A model generated the notes under the pieces. The model did no database searches. It worked only from the letters and a program-made list of their open reading frames with translations, and was not told the DNA's origin. 64,000 nucleotides of DNA from Globisporangium splendens. Lineage: Eukaryota > Oomycota > Peronosporomycetes > Pythiales > Pythiaceae. The stretch spans positions 186,001 to 250,000 of the forward strand of contig VFIW01000071.1 of assembly GCA_006386115.1 (NCBI GenBank). The letters are read 5' to 3'. Positions 31,947 to 43,320 of this stretch are shown one piece after another. A program made the position numbers and the translations under genes. Each line of letters begins with the position of its first letter. Within the stretch, counting starts at the first letter, position 1.

Positions 31947-32588
31947 ATGACCGGTCCGCGCCAGGAGAGCGGTCACCACGACCAGCAGCAGCAGCAGCAG
32001 ATCGTGTGCGTGAGCAGCGCGTCCTCGTCGTCGACACATTCGTGGCTGCGGAAGCTGCACCTCGCCAGCCACGCCCGAAGCAAGAAGCAGTCTTTGTCCA
32101 ACAACAACAGCACCGCACAAGATGCGTACGCCTTGGCTTCGTATCCGTCGTGCACGTCGATCGACGCGCTGGCGCCGCAGCAGAAGCGCAAGCAGCCGTC
32201 GCTCCTGAGAGCGCTGTTCAAGCCCCACGAGCACAAGGCGGTGTCGAACGCCAGTCGAAAGCAACTGACAAGGGGGAAGCAGGACAATCAGACCGAGAAC
32301 GATCAACAGCAGCTACAACAAGGCAACACCAAGGAGAACGAGATTCAGCGCGTCGTGCCGCCTGTTGAGATTCCAGGCATGTACATGGGCCGAGGGCGCA
32401 TCTCGACTGTGGGCGGGAAGCACGTGCCGTTCACGCGCGACGCGCACTACAGGAAGAAGAAAGGCGTCAAGCCGCTGCCGCGCATCGCAGAGGGCCACGC
32501 CGTGTCCACGCTCTGCTCCATGAGCATGGAGGCGTACCGCAGTCGAGCGTACTACCCCGCGAAGAAGCAGCCCAAGGAGAAGCGATGA
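31947..32588 (+). CDS. Small basic low-complexity protein (paralogue of 33754-34488)
   Basis: A 213-residue frame. The ATG at 31947 is preferred because the upstream 30 codons (from 31857) are AT-richer and look like leader. The N-terminal half is Gln/Ser/His-rich and disordered. The C-terminal ~75 residues are more ordered: VVPPVEIPGMYMGRGRIS, GGKHVPFTRDAHYRKKKG, and a terminal Tyr/Lys-rich tail. The pattern of the C-terminal half (IPP-x-x-x-P-x-x-Y, then G-x-x-V-x-FT-x-x-A, then basic residues) also occurs in the gene at 33754, which suggests tandem duplication. No signal peptide or membrane span. Function unknown. Confidence 0.75.
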   Translation: MTGPRQESGHHDQQQQQQIVCVSSASSSSTHSWLRKLHLASHARSKKQSLSNNNSTAQDAYALASYPSCTSIDALAPQQKRKQPSLLRALFKPHEHKAVSNASRKQLTRGKQDNQTENDQQQLQQGNTKENEIQRVVPPVEIPGMYMGRGRISTVGGKHVPFTRDAHYRKKKGVKPLPRIAEGHAVSTLCSMSMEAYRSRAYYPAKKQPKEKR

Positions 32589-33753
32589 AAGCGACGCGAC
32601 ATTCAACGTCGACACCAAAACGGCTGCGCGCGCGCAGTTTTATCATTCCAGTACCATTACAATTTTCCCAACTATTGCATACTCGACAGCACCACGCAAA
32701 GCAATCAATCAATAAAATCCGCACTATTTAATTTACTGTTCACACACCGTCATCTTGAAGTTCCAAAAGGCAAAAGGGGTAGGCTCCAACAATGTCCGTG
32801 CAAGCTGTTCAGGTGGCGCCAGAAACCGTTGTTGCGCGTAAATATCCTGGTGCGTTGCGCGTTCCATACAAAGCTGCCATAACGAGCGCGACATATAAAA
32901 AAGAGCGCCTCGGTTTCACTCCTCTGCGTTTTCTTTTTGTTTTTTGTTGTTGTTTCGCCTGAAAAGATCACAGTTGTAAGGACGCGGCTATTCAGAACGC
33001 CAGTAGAAGTCAAGCATTGTGAAAACGATTGTGTGCCGACGCAAGTGCAAGCAAACACGAAGATGCAGCAAGTGTGCACCAGAAGAACGCAGTGGCAGTG
33101 CGGTCTATCGACGAACTCTTTCGTTACGGCGGCTCAACACTTGCAAGAGAGAGAGAGAGAAAGAAAGAAGCTCATGATAAAAAACCAAGTGGGTTCGAAA
33201 GCCTACACAAAGCATCTTCAAAGGACGCGTCATTATCCGCGATGGATGAGGAGTGGCGTCAGCCATTTTTCTCGATTCTATCCATCCATCTGCTCGGTAT
33301 AATCCTTTGGCTACTGTCCGCAGTATCAGAAGAGACCATGGAATGCGTTCATATGGCCGCCATGTCTCTACCATTCGTTCAATCACGAGGTCGTTTTGCT
33401 TCTAGGTTCATTTATTTCGCTAAACCCAACGGTCCCAATTCGATTTGCGCTCTCTAATTGGTTGGAATATTTCAGGAATGATATTTTCCGCCACTCATCG
33501 ACGTTACGACGCAAAACGACGTGAACTGGCTTCGCTTTTTTCGCGTCGTTTGCCTGGTAATGGCTTCCTCTGGCTGCCGAGAGGCTCCAGACGCAACGGA
33601 AGAGACCGCCAAACCAGACGCGGCACTCTCTTTGCTGCTGCCACAGGCGCACTCCCATGCATCTCTGAACGCTCTCACTTTGCAAATCCAGTGCTAGCCG
33701 CCAGCAGCACGAGACCAGAGACCCGAGTGAAACTTCAGTAGCTGATCACGATC
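32589..33753. other. Intergenic region
   Basis: Spacer between the two related + strand genes, with a (GA)n run at about 33147-33168. Short frames only. Confidence 0.4.
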
Positions 33754-34488
33754 ATGAAGGAGGCATTGCGAACGCTTCAGCCCACGGTATCGTCCAATAA
33801 TCAGAACCAGTTGGTGGCCGCCAACAGCAACAACAGCCACCGCAGTAGTCTGACGCGCAAGACCCGGTCGGCAGTCGAGGCGTGGCTCGGCAGACTCTTC
33901 CTTTCTGACGCCAAGAAGAAACCCAAGCAGACGAAGCGGCAGCTCACGCGACGCGCATCCACGGGGTCCTTGACGACAGATACACCACAGGAAAGGAAGC
34001 GGAGACACACTTTGTTCTTCTCTCGAAAGTCCAAGGACGACAGCGCCGCCAGTAGTACTCAGGACCCCGCGGCACTGTGGCTCCAGCCCGTGCCAAGCCT
34101 CTCGGATCTTGATTGCGAACTCACGTTCGACGCATCACCTGACGACCCAAACAGCGACTTTGGTTCAGATGCCTCGCTTTATGTGGAAACCCTGGTACCA
34201 GAGCTAGAGGACGAGCCCGTGCTGCAGAGCTACATTATCCCACCAATTTCGATGCCAAACGACTATCGATTGCAAGACCGATGTGGGGGAATGATCGTCG
34301 CTGGCCGCCTCGTACTTTTCACGAACGCTGCGTTCAAGCGCAAGCTGCGCCACATCAGCGACCTCGATGTGATCCCGGAAGACAAACCAGCCTACGTGTA
34401 CGACTCGCGCTTGGACGTGTACCTGTCCGGCCGAACCACAGAGTTTGATGAAATCGCGGGCATCGCACCGCTTTCTCAATGGATATGA
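33754..34488 (+). CDS. Small protein with N-terminal basic region (paralogue of 31947-32588)
   Basis: 244 residues, single exon, stop TGA. The N-terminal ~110 residues are Asn/Ser/Arg/Lys-rich with RRAS and RRHTLF sequences that resemble kinase sites. An acidic stretch (LDCELTFDASPDD) follows, then a C-terminal module: YIIPPISMPNDYRLQDRCGG, VLFTNAAFKRKLRH, VYDSRLDVYLSGRTTEFDEI. This module shares a spaced pattern with the gene upstream. Nuclear or cytoplasmic; function unknown. Confidence 0.8.
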   Translation: MKEALRTLQPTVSSNNQNQLVAANSNNSHRSSLTRKTRSAVEAWLGRLFLSDAKKKPKQTKRQLTRRASTGSLTTDTPQERKRRHTLFFSRKSKDDSAASSTQDPAALWLQPVPSLSDLDCELTFDASPDDPNSDFGSDASLYVETLVPELEDEPVLQSYIIPPISMPNDYRLQDRCGGMIVAGRLVLFTNAAFKRKLRHISDLDVIPEDKPAYVYDSRLDVYLSGRTTEFDEIAGIAPLSQWI

Positions 34489-34625
34489 GAGAAGATGTGA
34501 CGGATAGCAGCAACACATAACGTATAGACAGACACACCATCCACATTCAACACACCTTGTAAATATAACCAGAACCATTCACTACCACATATGCAGGAGT
34601 TCAGGGAGACGGACTTGCCTGGAGC

Positions 34626-36992
34626 TTAGAGACGCACCGCATCCTCGTCGTCCATTTTGTGATGCAGGTCGACGGACTCGACCGCGAACGCACTCAACTT
34701 GAGCGCTTCACCCGTTTGTCCGATGCGGATGCGCTTCTTGTACAGCAAGTTTGGATAGATCTCCTCCGTTTGGATCGCGACGAAGCGCTCAGCGCGCGCG
34801 TTTTTACCCATCATGGGCGTCAATCGCGCGCGCTCATTCGGGAACAACAGCGTGACGAGCGCGAGCAGGAGCAAGATGATGCATCCGACACCTATCGAGT
34901 ACAGACCAACTCCCGTGTTGACCAGCTTGACCTTCGACACTGCACGGTCCCCCTGAAAGTGGAAATTCGAGTTCGTCCCCTTTGTGACCGACGCGCTCTG
35001 GAAGAGGTACAAGACAGCAGCCATATACATCGGCTGGAACGTTTGCAGCAGGTGGTACTGGTTCGCGTCGATATGCTGCATGTACGCGTCGGCGAGACGC
35101 GAGCACTGGTCACGTGGTGAAATTATACTTGTCACGGGATTTTCGCCATCGAACGAATCATTGTAAAGCACCTCCAGCGTCGCAGACTGACCTTTGATTC
35201 GAGGCGTGTTGATAATCGGCGTGATCAGCTGGAACAGATCGATTGGTTGTCGAAAGTCCGACGTACTAAGCTTCGTCGGAACGTATTCCTTACCGAGAAG
35301 AACATGCCGCGCGCTCTCGTTCAGGTACAGTGCTAGTCCCTGGCACGCCGGATTGTTCACAGTGTCCTCGCAGGTCGCGTTGAGAGTGCCAGCTATGTCA
35401 GCAAACTCCCACGACAACTTCCCGAGAGTAAATGTCAAATATCGCCGCGGATTCTGAATGTACGGAAGCTTAAGCCCGGAGGTCTCGACCCCCAAGGTAT
35501 CTGCAAAAATCCGGGAACCAAATCCGTAGAGGAACGCCGAATTCGGTTCACGCTCGCAGTCGGCTGGGATGTACACACCCAAATTCGCATCGTACACTGA
35601 CTTGGATTGCTCGCACTTTTTCGCGTATTGCATCATAGACGCGTGCTTTCTCGGGATCTGCTGCGCGTGCCAGTCTGGAAAAATGCATGCTCGCTCCCCG
35701 CAAAACGTATCTCTATCGAGAAACCTGTACAGGTAATCGCAGTCGTCCCCGGTGCATCCTTCAGGCGAGGTCACAGTATCTCCGTCGATGCCGTACTCAT
35801 AATCAGCCTTGAGGGCAACCGCAATCCCCATAAACTGGATCATCAGTTGAGAGCTGAAGGGGAACGTCAAATAGTCCACATACAAAGTCGTCTCGTCAAG
35901 ATCACCAAAGAAAGTGTTTTGCAATGAATGCAAAATCTCGTCCTGCAGAGCATCTCGTGTTTGCTCCTTCGTGCCGTTCAGATACCCAAAGAAGTTGTCG
36001 AACGCAGTCCCGTTTCGAGTCCGACAGTCGGTATCTTTTCCTATACGTCGGCATCGCTCCTGGGCGAGGCCGCCAATGGAGCGCTCGAGTAGCGCTTGGC
36101 CCTGAAAGACCAGCTCGAACGCCGTGTTGAGATCCAAACTCGCGTTGTTGAAAAACGGTGAGCCCTGAGGATACACTTCTCGACTCCACTCCTTGAGCGG
36201 AAATCCGAAGACGGCCGAGGTCGAGTCAATGTCGGTGAGGCGTTTCAACACCGATTTCTTAGCGTCTAGTCCCTCTTCGAGCGTCTTGGAGCAATTTGAG
36301 TCGACATAACGGAACGGCGTCGAGCGTCGAAGGACTGCGGTCTTGAGAATCGTGTCTTCGTGGCGCATCCAGTTTGTCGGCTCGTTCGGAATGTTGGGTG
36401 TATTCTCTCTATCAACTCCAAGGGTTGTCGCGCTCATCTGGAGCAAGACACCAACGGTCGATGACCCAGCTTGCAGCGTCGAGAAGCTGTTGCCGATTGC
36501 GACCATCACGACTGGAAAGAACAACAGTAGCGCAACTTTCTTAACCTTGCTCGTCTTCACGAGCGGGTCGTCGCCAGGCCACCACTTGAGGTTGTGCACG
36601 TACACTACAAACGCTGGGAAGAAATTTGCGAAGCCGAGACCAATGAAACACTCGAAGATACCCATCGCCACACCCGACAGCGCGTTGTAGAGCTGCAATC
36701 GGTCTTCACTAACCATAGAATCGCCCACGGGCTCGACGATCGTCATGATGGGGATCCCGTAGTAGAAGAGGACCGTGAGCCCCACGATGGCGCTCGCAGC
36801 GAGCACCACGGCGACGCCGAAGCGGATCCATCGCAGCGTTATCTCTGGCCGCGGTGGCCACACGTCCTGGAGGTCCACGATCTCCGTCATCTCCGTCATG
36901 GCCATGGACTCGTCTCGTTGCAGCGCCGGGTCGTTGCGCGGCGCTTTCGGCGGCGCCTTGAGCAGCGCATTCGGCACGTGCGACGGCGTCAT
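34626..36992 (-). CDS. Large-ectodomain membrane protein, paralogue of 43321-45846
   Basis: 788 residues, single exon. A cytoplasmic head (~1-50) is followed by hydrophobic segments at about 53-77 (VAVVLAASAIVGLTVLFYYG), 103-130 (AMGIFECFIGLGFANFFPAF) and 147-168, then a ~500-residue loop rich in N-glycosylation sequons and Cys, a last hydrophobic segment near 697-718 (GCIILLLLALVTLLF) and a conserved tail (NERARLTPMMGKNARAERF ... EIYPNLLYKKRIRIGQTGEA). The tail motif and the LKWWPGDDP motif recur almost unchanged in the protein at 43321. I do not recognise a named family; plasma-membrane location with a large extracellular domain is inferred. It converges with the gene at 33754 (137 bp). Confidence 0.85.
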   Translation of the reverse strand: MTPSHVPNALLKAPPKAPRNDPALQRDESMAMTEMTEIVDLQDVWPPRPEITLRWIRFGVAVVLAASAIVGLTVLFYYGIPIMTIVEPVGDSMVSEDRLQLYNALSGVAMGIFECFIGLGFANFFPAFVVYVHNLKWWPGDDPLVKTSKVKKVALLLFFPVVMVAIGNSFSTLQAGSSTVGVLLQMSATTLGVDRENTPNIPNEPTNWMRHEDTILKTAVLRRSTPFRYVDSNCSKTLEEGLDAKKSVLKRLTDIDSTSAVFGFPLKEWSREVYPQGSPFFNNASLDLNTAFELVFQGQALLERSIGGLAQERCRRIGKDTDCRTRNGTAFDNFFGYLNGTKEQTRDALQDEILHSLQNTFFGDLDETTLYVDYLTFPFSSQLMIQFMGIAVALKADYEYGIDGDTVTSPEGCTGDDCDYLYRFLDRDTFCGERACIFPDWHAQQIPRKHASMMQYAKKCEQSKSVYDANLGVYIPADCEREPNSAFLYGFGSRIFADTLGVETSGLKLPYIQNPRRYLTFTLGKLSWEFADIAGTLNATCEDTVNNPACQGLALYLNESARHVLLGKEYVPTKLSTSDFRQPIDLFQLITPIINTPRIKGQSATLEVLYNDSFDGENPVTSIISPRDQCSRLADAYMQHIDANQYHLLQTFQPMYMAAVLYLFQSASVTKGTNSNFHFQGDRAVSKVKLVNTGVGLYSIGVGCIILLLLALVTLLFPNERARLTPMMGKNARAERFVAIQTEEIYPNLLYKKRIRIGQTGEALKLSAFAVESVDLHHKMDDEDAVRL

Positions 36993-37374
36993 ATGCGACC
37001 AGCGTGACTCTCTTGGAGCGTGTGGCGGAATGGTCGGACGCCTGCGCGCCTCTCAATTCTGTGGTCTCTTGGCATGATTGTGCACGCAATATTGTGGTTC
37101 AAAGTGTGAACCCATTGGTGGAAGGTCTCTCATAGTTTATAAACTACAAATCGTGTCGGTGCATCTCGTTGACCAATCAGCTGGTGAACCGAATGAGGTT
37201 TTAACCGGTTGTGCTTGCCTGCTTTTCATCGGGTGTCTGTTCATGAACACACAAAAAAAAGAACCCAACAGGCTGTTTCTAGTGCCAGGTGCAATTTCAG
37301 AACAATGCACCTTCACGGCTGCGGCTGTCACCAACCGCGCTTCCTCCGAAAGACCGCCGAGAGCTACTGGATGG
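36993..37374. other. Divergent intergenic region
   Basis: Spacer between the large membrane protein gene and the pseudogene at 37375. CCAAT occurs at about 37172. No gene is seen. Confidence 0.4.
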
Positions 37375-39895
37375 ATGGTCGCGCCGCACGAAGCGTCCGG
37401 CGACGCAGAGCACGAGACCACGAGCGCGCACGTGCCGCCTAGCGATATTGACAAGTGCATTCGGTTCTCGTTTCTGCGATGCGTTGTGTCGCTTTGCAGC
37501 TTCGCGTTGGTCATGACTGACATTCCCCGCACGGGTCTGGGGCTTCGGTCCATGAGCGACCGCTTCAACCCCGTCAGCACGGACACCGTCATGTACTTTG
37601 GTCCGTACGCGTACCAAGTGGCACATATCAGCAGGAACGCCAGTGGCGACACGCTCGAATATGCAGGCGCGTGTGAAGGTGAACGCATCGACACTCTGGA
37701 CTTGTGGGCGTACAAGTACGACTCGCTGTCGATCTCAACGTGAGTGCGTATCCTCGCTGTGTGTTGTACCTGGAGCCGTGTGTGGGTCACGTGCTGGGCT
37801 TGCAGACCACGTTCACGATGCTGGACGAATTGGTGACACACTTTGCGGCAACGCGCAGTCGTGATGCGTCTCGCGATGCGCTCACGTTCGCCACACGATC
37901 GCTGTAGATTGACCGGCTGCATCACTTTCTGGTCAAGCCCATGTGGAAACGCAAAGAGCGACGCGTCCATTCCGCGCAGTACTTTGCACTGTCGAGCAAG
38001 CAACTTTACACGCACATCTGCGACGACACGGCGTCTGATCACTTGACTCGACCGTTCATTTGCGATGTTCCGATCCCTTGGCGATGTGACCACTCGGAGC
38101 TTGGACCTAGCGTCCAAATACCGCTGCGAGAGCACGTTGCCTTCCGTTTATCGGCACTGCGAGCGCAGCACCCGGCTTGAGTTTGATCTAATGATGACCA
38201 CCAGTCGCACATTGCTCCGCAGCTTGAATTGGCTCGTCACTCCGTCTGTGTACTATGCCAGTGACAATTTGGAGATCACCACGATTGTTCGAGGCCGAGA
38301 ATGTTCTCCATACGCGACCACTGACTCGGGCGATGGTATGCGCCGATGCACGACAGTCATTGCCGACGACTATCGATACGAGCGCCGTTGTCGAAAGCGA
38401 CGCAAGTCAGTGGTTTTTCTTCACCAGCGTCTTGCGCGCCACCAGCCAACTCTATATCTGGGCTTGCATCGTTCTTCTCTGGCTCGGGTGCTTCAAGGTT
38501 CGATCCGCCGAGAAGAGACTCCGTGCTGCAGGCTTGCGAGCACAGCTACTGTGTACCTGGCAGACATTTCTGAAGATTCCGAGTCACGTGATCGTGCACG
38601 GGAGCTGGGTCCCAGTGACTTGCTATGCGCTCGCTCACTACATTGACTGCGCACTCACACACCTGCTCAACGACAACATGTGGGCCTCGGTCAACGGCGT
38701 CATCGACTCCGATCCGGTCCAGTATGCGCTGGTGGCGTTGATCCAAATGCGCAATATCTGGTTTCTATCGCTTGTAGTGAAAGTTGCTGTCATCAGCCAT
38801 GGCTGCTTTCTCGGATCGCAAGCAGCGCGATGGAACCCCCGCGACGGTATTGTCGGAATCCGCGAGACCTTGATTGGTGTCGTCGCTGGACTGACAGTGT
38901 TTGGACCTTTACGCACTCGAAGCTTTCGCGATCTGTCTGTGCTCAAAATCGAGATTCTTTCCGATCCCTTCCCAATGAAAGGCGATGTAGCGTTTGCCTT
39001 TTAGCTGCGTCGCCGAATACGGGTGTCGATTCGACGTGAAAGTGCTGTCTATTGCCGTCGTTATTGTCTTCGTATTCAATATCTTTGTCCAAGTCATGCT
39101 TTCGTTTGTTGTGATCGAGCCCAATCTCGCGCTCTCGTGTCGGTCCTACTACCTCCCTCACAGTGTGGACAAGCTATGGTCGAAGTGGTCGATGATGGTC
39201 TACTGGCGCGTGCGTCTGGTATCTCAAGCTGTACGGTCTCCTGTTCAACATCTCGACTTCAATCGCCACTCGAGCGCTCACTACTCTCGGTTTCGAACTA
39301 AGATTGCACCTCGTACACCAGTGGCATCAGAGCGAATACAGCAGCCCAAGATCTTGCTCTTTGCGTCTCTGCAGTCGACCGGAGAATGCCAGTTGGGCTG
39401 CTTGGCGCATCGAGGCGAGATTAAATACGCTGGCAGTTCATTCAGGGATGCACCAATCACGACAACCTCGTCGATATTGAGCAGAGAACAAGAGAGCACT
39501 GGTCCGTCGTTCGGCTCATAAACATTGCGATGATGACGGATCCCGTCGTACTCGCGCGGATGTACCTCCTCGGACACCAACTCTTTATCTACTCCATCAA
39601 GCGCCAACGAGCGATCCCTCGCCGGACAGACGGAATCAGGGAGGCACGGACTGGAAGTCGAGTCGTGAGCTCCGTGCCAGGGACACGACCCTTCCTGAGT
39701 GTGCTGCAAGCAAACGAAAGCTCCGCTCACAGCGATCCTGTGCGATTGTACCTCTTGCCTTGCCCTCTGAGTGAGCTACTCCAGTGCTTCGCCTCCGACC
39801 CTGACTACTGCAACGATCTCTTAGCGCGGTATAAATTGATCGGCACGACAAGCTCGTACCTGCTCCCATTTTCGCTGCTGACCAACTGTGGATAA
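37375..39895 (+). pseudogene. TDIPRTG-family membrane protein, heavily frameshifted
   Basis: The start ATG at 37375 begins a module with SDIDKCIRFSFLRC, LVMTDIPRTGLG and FGPYAYQVAHI that stops at TGA 37741. Continuations in other frames carry NVSAYPRCVLYLEPC, TFTMLDELV, then TAG 37905-37907 in place of the Gln expected before IDRLHHFL, then ADDYRYER in a third frame. A 38400-39004 frame follows with FLKIPSHVIVHGSWVPV and LIQMRNIWFLSLVVKV, and finally fragments with VLSIAVVIVFVFNIFVQVM and NIAMMTDPVVLARMYLLG, ending near 39895. At least five frame changes are needed. Order of blocks is that of the family, so this is one decayed full-length gene on its own branch. Confidence 0.8.
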
Positions 39896-40025
39896 CCAGC
39901 GTGGACAACAAACAACACAACGAAAACGCACCAATATTTAAACAAGCGTGCTTCCATTTTGACATGGTCACGCGGTCAGCAACTTTCCCTGTTCACTACT
40001 GTCCAATGTGGCAAAGATCAGCCCT

Positions 40026-42596
40026 TTATAGATAAATCTTCTTGCTGTGGTCTCGCTTAGCGTGAAGCACGATGTTGTCGACGATGTACTCGTTCATCAA
40101 CAACACGTCGCCATTGTCGAATCGGAGCCGCTTCTTGTGAATGACATCAGGGTACATATCGTCCGTGAGGATTTGAACATACTGAGCAGCTGGGGTCGTA
40201 TTTGGACTGAGCTTCACGCGGTCCGTCGGCAGCAAGATCACTGCGGCTGCAAGAAGACACATCGCGAGACAACCGGTGAATGTGGCGATTCCAGACGTCA
40301 GCGGGATCGAAAACTTGATCTCCTTGATCTCAAGCGCACCGTCGAGATCCAAGCGCGTCGCATCCTTCTCCTCGACTTTGTACTCCACAAATCTTGATGC
40401 AAGACCATTCTGGAAGAGGTAATACAGTGCCGAGGTGTACATCGACTGCAGCGGCTTTTCCAGATACAGGTGATTCCTCTCGATGTGGTCAATATACGAA
40501 TCCGCCAAGCTGTCACATTGAGAAGTGCTTCCACCATCTCTTGCTGTGATTCCCGAGCCAACATTGGCGAGATTGATAGGACTCCAGATCCATTCTGTCA
40601 TGTTTCCGTCACTTGCTGTCTGCGGAACCACAATCGAGTTCAAGGTCAGCAAGCGCAGTGGACGGAGGAATGTGTTGTTCACATGGTCGGTGGGAATAAA
40701 GTCCTCTCCCACCAAGAGAACGTTATTTCCACTGTTGTATGGGATCGATAAACCCGAGCATTTATCGTCCGTGCAATCCGCGCCGTATTGCTTGTCCAGC
40801 ATCTTGTACTTCCACGATACCCGCCCGAACGAAAGCGCCACGTACGATCGGGGGTTCACGAGCACAGATTTGCCTTTCGCCGAGTCGAACCGAAAAGCGT
40901 CAGCCTTGATATAGGTTCCGAGTCCATACGTCATCAGCGAGTTTTCCTCGGAAGTACACCCGGCTGGAAAGAAGTTCTGCAAATCCTCGTCTACGTAGAG
41001 GTTCTCGGTATTGCATCCAGTGACGTAGGGTGTCAGCGAAGTCTCATGACGATAAAACGAAAACGTGTTGGACGACTTGTAAACGCACTTGTCTCGCCCG
41101 CAGTCTTCCACATCGAGATACAAAACGGAAACGTTGCTCACAGGATCCAACTCTGTCTCGAACTGCGCGAAGTCTCCATCCAGGGGAATATCGATCGCGA
41201 TGGTCTCCATGCTGATCAAGTCGGCCAAGGAATACGTGTCAAAGCTCATCTCGACATCATCCGTTGCCACGGCGGGCTGAGAAATCTCAAAATTCTCGAT
41301 CATTTTTTCCACCATAACCTCGTAAGTTGCGTTCCCAAAACGCAACTGGTCAAGGATGAGCTGAGCACTGCTATTAAAACCCCAGCACTTGGCATCTTTG
41401 ATAGTCCCCTCTGTAGACCCATCATCACCTCCGAAATCTTCGTCGGTATTGTCGCCTTCATCGTCTTCAACTTCTTGAAGCCTTCTTCGCCGCCTTCTTC
41501 TCGCTTTTTCTATCTGATATGAGCAGTCGTAAGTTTGCGTAAAGTCCATGTCCGTGATGGATCGCTCAAAGAGCACGGTGCCCTGCAGCATGGTCTCAAA
41601 GACACGGGTCACGTTCAGGCCACTCGCGAGAAACTCCTTGTCATACTTGGACGACTCCTTCTTGTATTCTCCATAGGTAAAATTCACGCTTGTGTTTGCG
41701 ATCAACCCGACGGGTAGTATATCGTAATTCCAATCATTCAATGGGAACCCAATTGAAAGCGTCGTCGTGTCGACCTGCGCCAATTTCGGACGCGTTCCAC
41801 TTTGGTTCGCGGTACCGCAGTCGGTCTTCAATTCGAAAGGCTCCGCATTGCCCGTAACGACGCTTCGGAGAATCGTGTCCACAACATTGATCTCTTTCTC
41901 GTTGACACTCACAGTGCTCTCCAAGTTCGCAATGGTATTTGTTGAGTAGAGATCTTGTGTCGAGATATTGCGCTCGATGCCTGCCGAAAGCTGGCTGACG
42001 TAGAGACTCGCGAGACCGACGTTGATGAGGATGTAAATGATCTTGAAGAACCAGAACAGCGCGTTCTTTTTCGCCTTGGACTCGACGCGTTGCGGCTGGT
42101 CGCCTGGGAAGAAGCTGCAGTTGTGCAAGTACGTTTGCAGCGTCGGGAACACGAGCGTCTCGCAGTAGAATTCGAGGATCTTGCTGACAGCGAACATGAG
42201 CGGACCCGTGATCGAACTGTACTGACTCACATACCTATCGGCATTCGTGGACGATCCTTCTTCGTCGTACACGTTGTGGCGGAGCACCATGCCCTTAAAA
42301 CTGAACCCGGCGTACGCGATCGCGAACCCAAGACCGAACACGAGCACCACGACGTACCGCACCGTGCGCAGCGTCATGTCGACGATCGTGTGGTGGTCCG
42401 CATCGTCGACTTCGATCTTGTATTGCGGCGCGTTGTCGTAGCTCGTGTCGGCACCCGACTCGGACTTCCGCGAGCGCGAGTCCTGCTTGAGCGCAGCCGT
42501 GTCGTCGTCTGCGCGGTGCTCCCCGCCGATCTGGTCCAAGCGGTGCGGCATCTCGGACGCTTTTCGCTGAATGCGCTTGTGAGTCCGTCTGCGCAC
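40026..42596 (-). CDS. Large-ectodomain membrane protein, distant paralogue
   Basis: 856 residues, single exon; an alternative start is Met16 (42551). The cytoplasmic head is ~75 residues. Hydrophobic segments lie at about 80-103 (VVVLVFGLGFAIAYAGFSF), 130-150 and 175-200, followed by a ~570-residue loop with many Asn-x-Ser/Thr sequons, an Arg-rich patch (ARRRRRRRLQ) next to a Glu/Asp run, a last hydrophobic segment (~775-797, GCLAMCLLAAAVILLP), and a tail with DDMYPDVIHKKRLRFDNGD that parallels EIYPNLLYKKRIRIGQTGE of the neighbouring paralogues. Topology and tail place it in the same superfamily. It is head-to-head with the gene at 43321. Confidence 0.83.
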   Translation of the reverse strand: MRRRTHKRIQRKASEMPHRLDQIGGEHRADDDTAALKQDSRSRKSESGADTSYDNAPQYKIEVDDADHHTIVDMTLRTVRYVVVLVFGLGFAIAYAGFSFKGMVLRHNVYDEEGSSTNADRYVSQYSSITGPLMFAVSKILEFYCETLVFPTLQTYLHNCSFFPGDQPQRVESKAKKNALFWFFKIIYILINVGLASLYVSQLSAGIERNISTQDLYSTNTIANLESTVSVNEKEINVVDTILRSVVTGNAEPFELKTDCGTANQSGTRPKLAQVDTTTLSIGFPLNDWNYDILPVGLIANTSVNFTYGEYKKESSKYDKEFLASGLNVTRVFETMLQGTVLFERSITDMDFTQTYDCSYQIEKARRRRRRRLQEVEDDEGDNTDEDFGGDDGSTEGTIKDAKCWGFNSSAQLILDQLRFGNATYEVMVEKMIENFEISQPAVATDDVEMSFDTYSLADLISMETIAIDIPLDGDFAQFETELDPVSNVSVLYLDVEDCGRDKCVYKSSNTFSFYRHETSLTPYVTGCNTENLYVDEDLQNFFPAGCTSEENSLMTYGLGTYIKADAFRFDSAKGKSVLVNPRSYVALSFGRVSWKYKMLDKQYGADCTDDKCSGLSIPYNSGNNVLLVGEDFIPTDHVNNTFLRPLRLLTLNSIVVPQTASDGNMTEWIWSPINLANVGSGITARDGGSTSQCDSLADSYIDHIERNHLYLEKPLQSMYTSALYYLFQNGLASRFVEYKVEEKDATRLDLDGALEIKEIKFSIPLTSGIATFTGCLAMCLLAAAVILLPTDRVKLSPNTTPAAQYVQILTDDMYPDVIHKKRLRFDNGDVLLMNEYIVDNIVLHAKRDHSKKIYL

Positions 42597-43320
42597 TCAG
42601 AGTCGCATCCGCGCCAGTGGATGCCCATCCATACCCCACATATAGCAAACGTGCATGCGGTGAGCTCTCTTCTGTTTCCGCGACTGTTACTGGCTCGATG
42701 TAGTTTGTGTAGTTCCAGAAGAAGTGATTTGCCTTTTTTTGGAAGGGGATGAGCAGGTGTTTTATGTCATGGTCCATGCCATTAAAATGACCATAAAAGC
42801 GTTGTTTGAAGTAAATGGAGGCATTTACACTACAAAGCTGTATGCGGCTGATTATGCTAAATATGAGAACATTGCTTCGTAAATGCCTGGAACTGTTCAG
42901 CCAGGCAGTGCGTGCTGATTGGGTTCCGCGGAAGTGAGCGCGGGTGAGGGAGTCATCCATTATCAGAGGTTCAACCAACTATTGTTAGTGTGCATCAATG
43001 TGATCCATGTCCACTCGACTTGAACAGGGGGATCGAATGTTGCAGGTCCCAAGTCTATGATCTCGTCACCAAATCAGGCCAAAATGTGATTTGGGGTGAA
43101 AAATCTGTGGCCATGGAAAGCAAACGTCTGTTTGCCATCCGCGCCTTGAGACGAATGCAACACAGGCACGGCACATGCGACTGTGTGCGTGTGTGCGGGT
43201 GATGGGAGCATAGAGTGCCAGTCCGCCTCTGCCCTTCCACTTGACGCCTTCCGGCACTCGCTCATTACGCAAATCTGCATGGAAGCACGAAGGTTGGACC
43301 CTCACTCCACTGAACGCGAG
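42597..43320. other. Divergent intergenic region between paralogues
   Basis: 724 bp shared by two head-to-head members of the large-ectodomain family. Short frames only. A 14-codon leader frame with an extra ATG at 43279 lies in phase with the downstream gene. Confidence 0.4.

Noticed and set aside
37137..38135. 332-codon frame on the minus strand
   Set aside because: Antisense of the TDIPRTG pseudogene at 37375; no domain and the sense strand explains the sequence.
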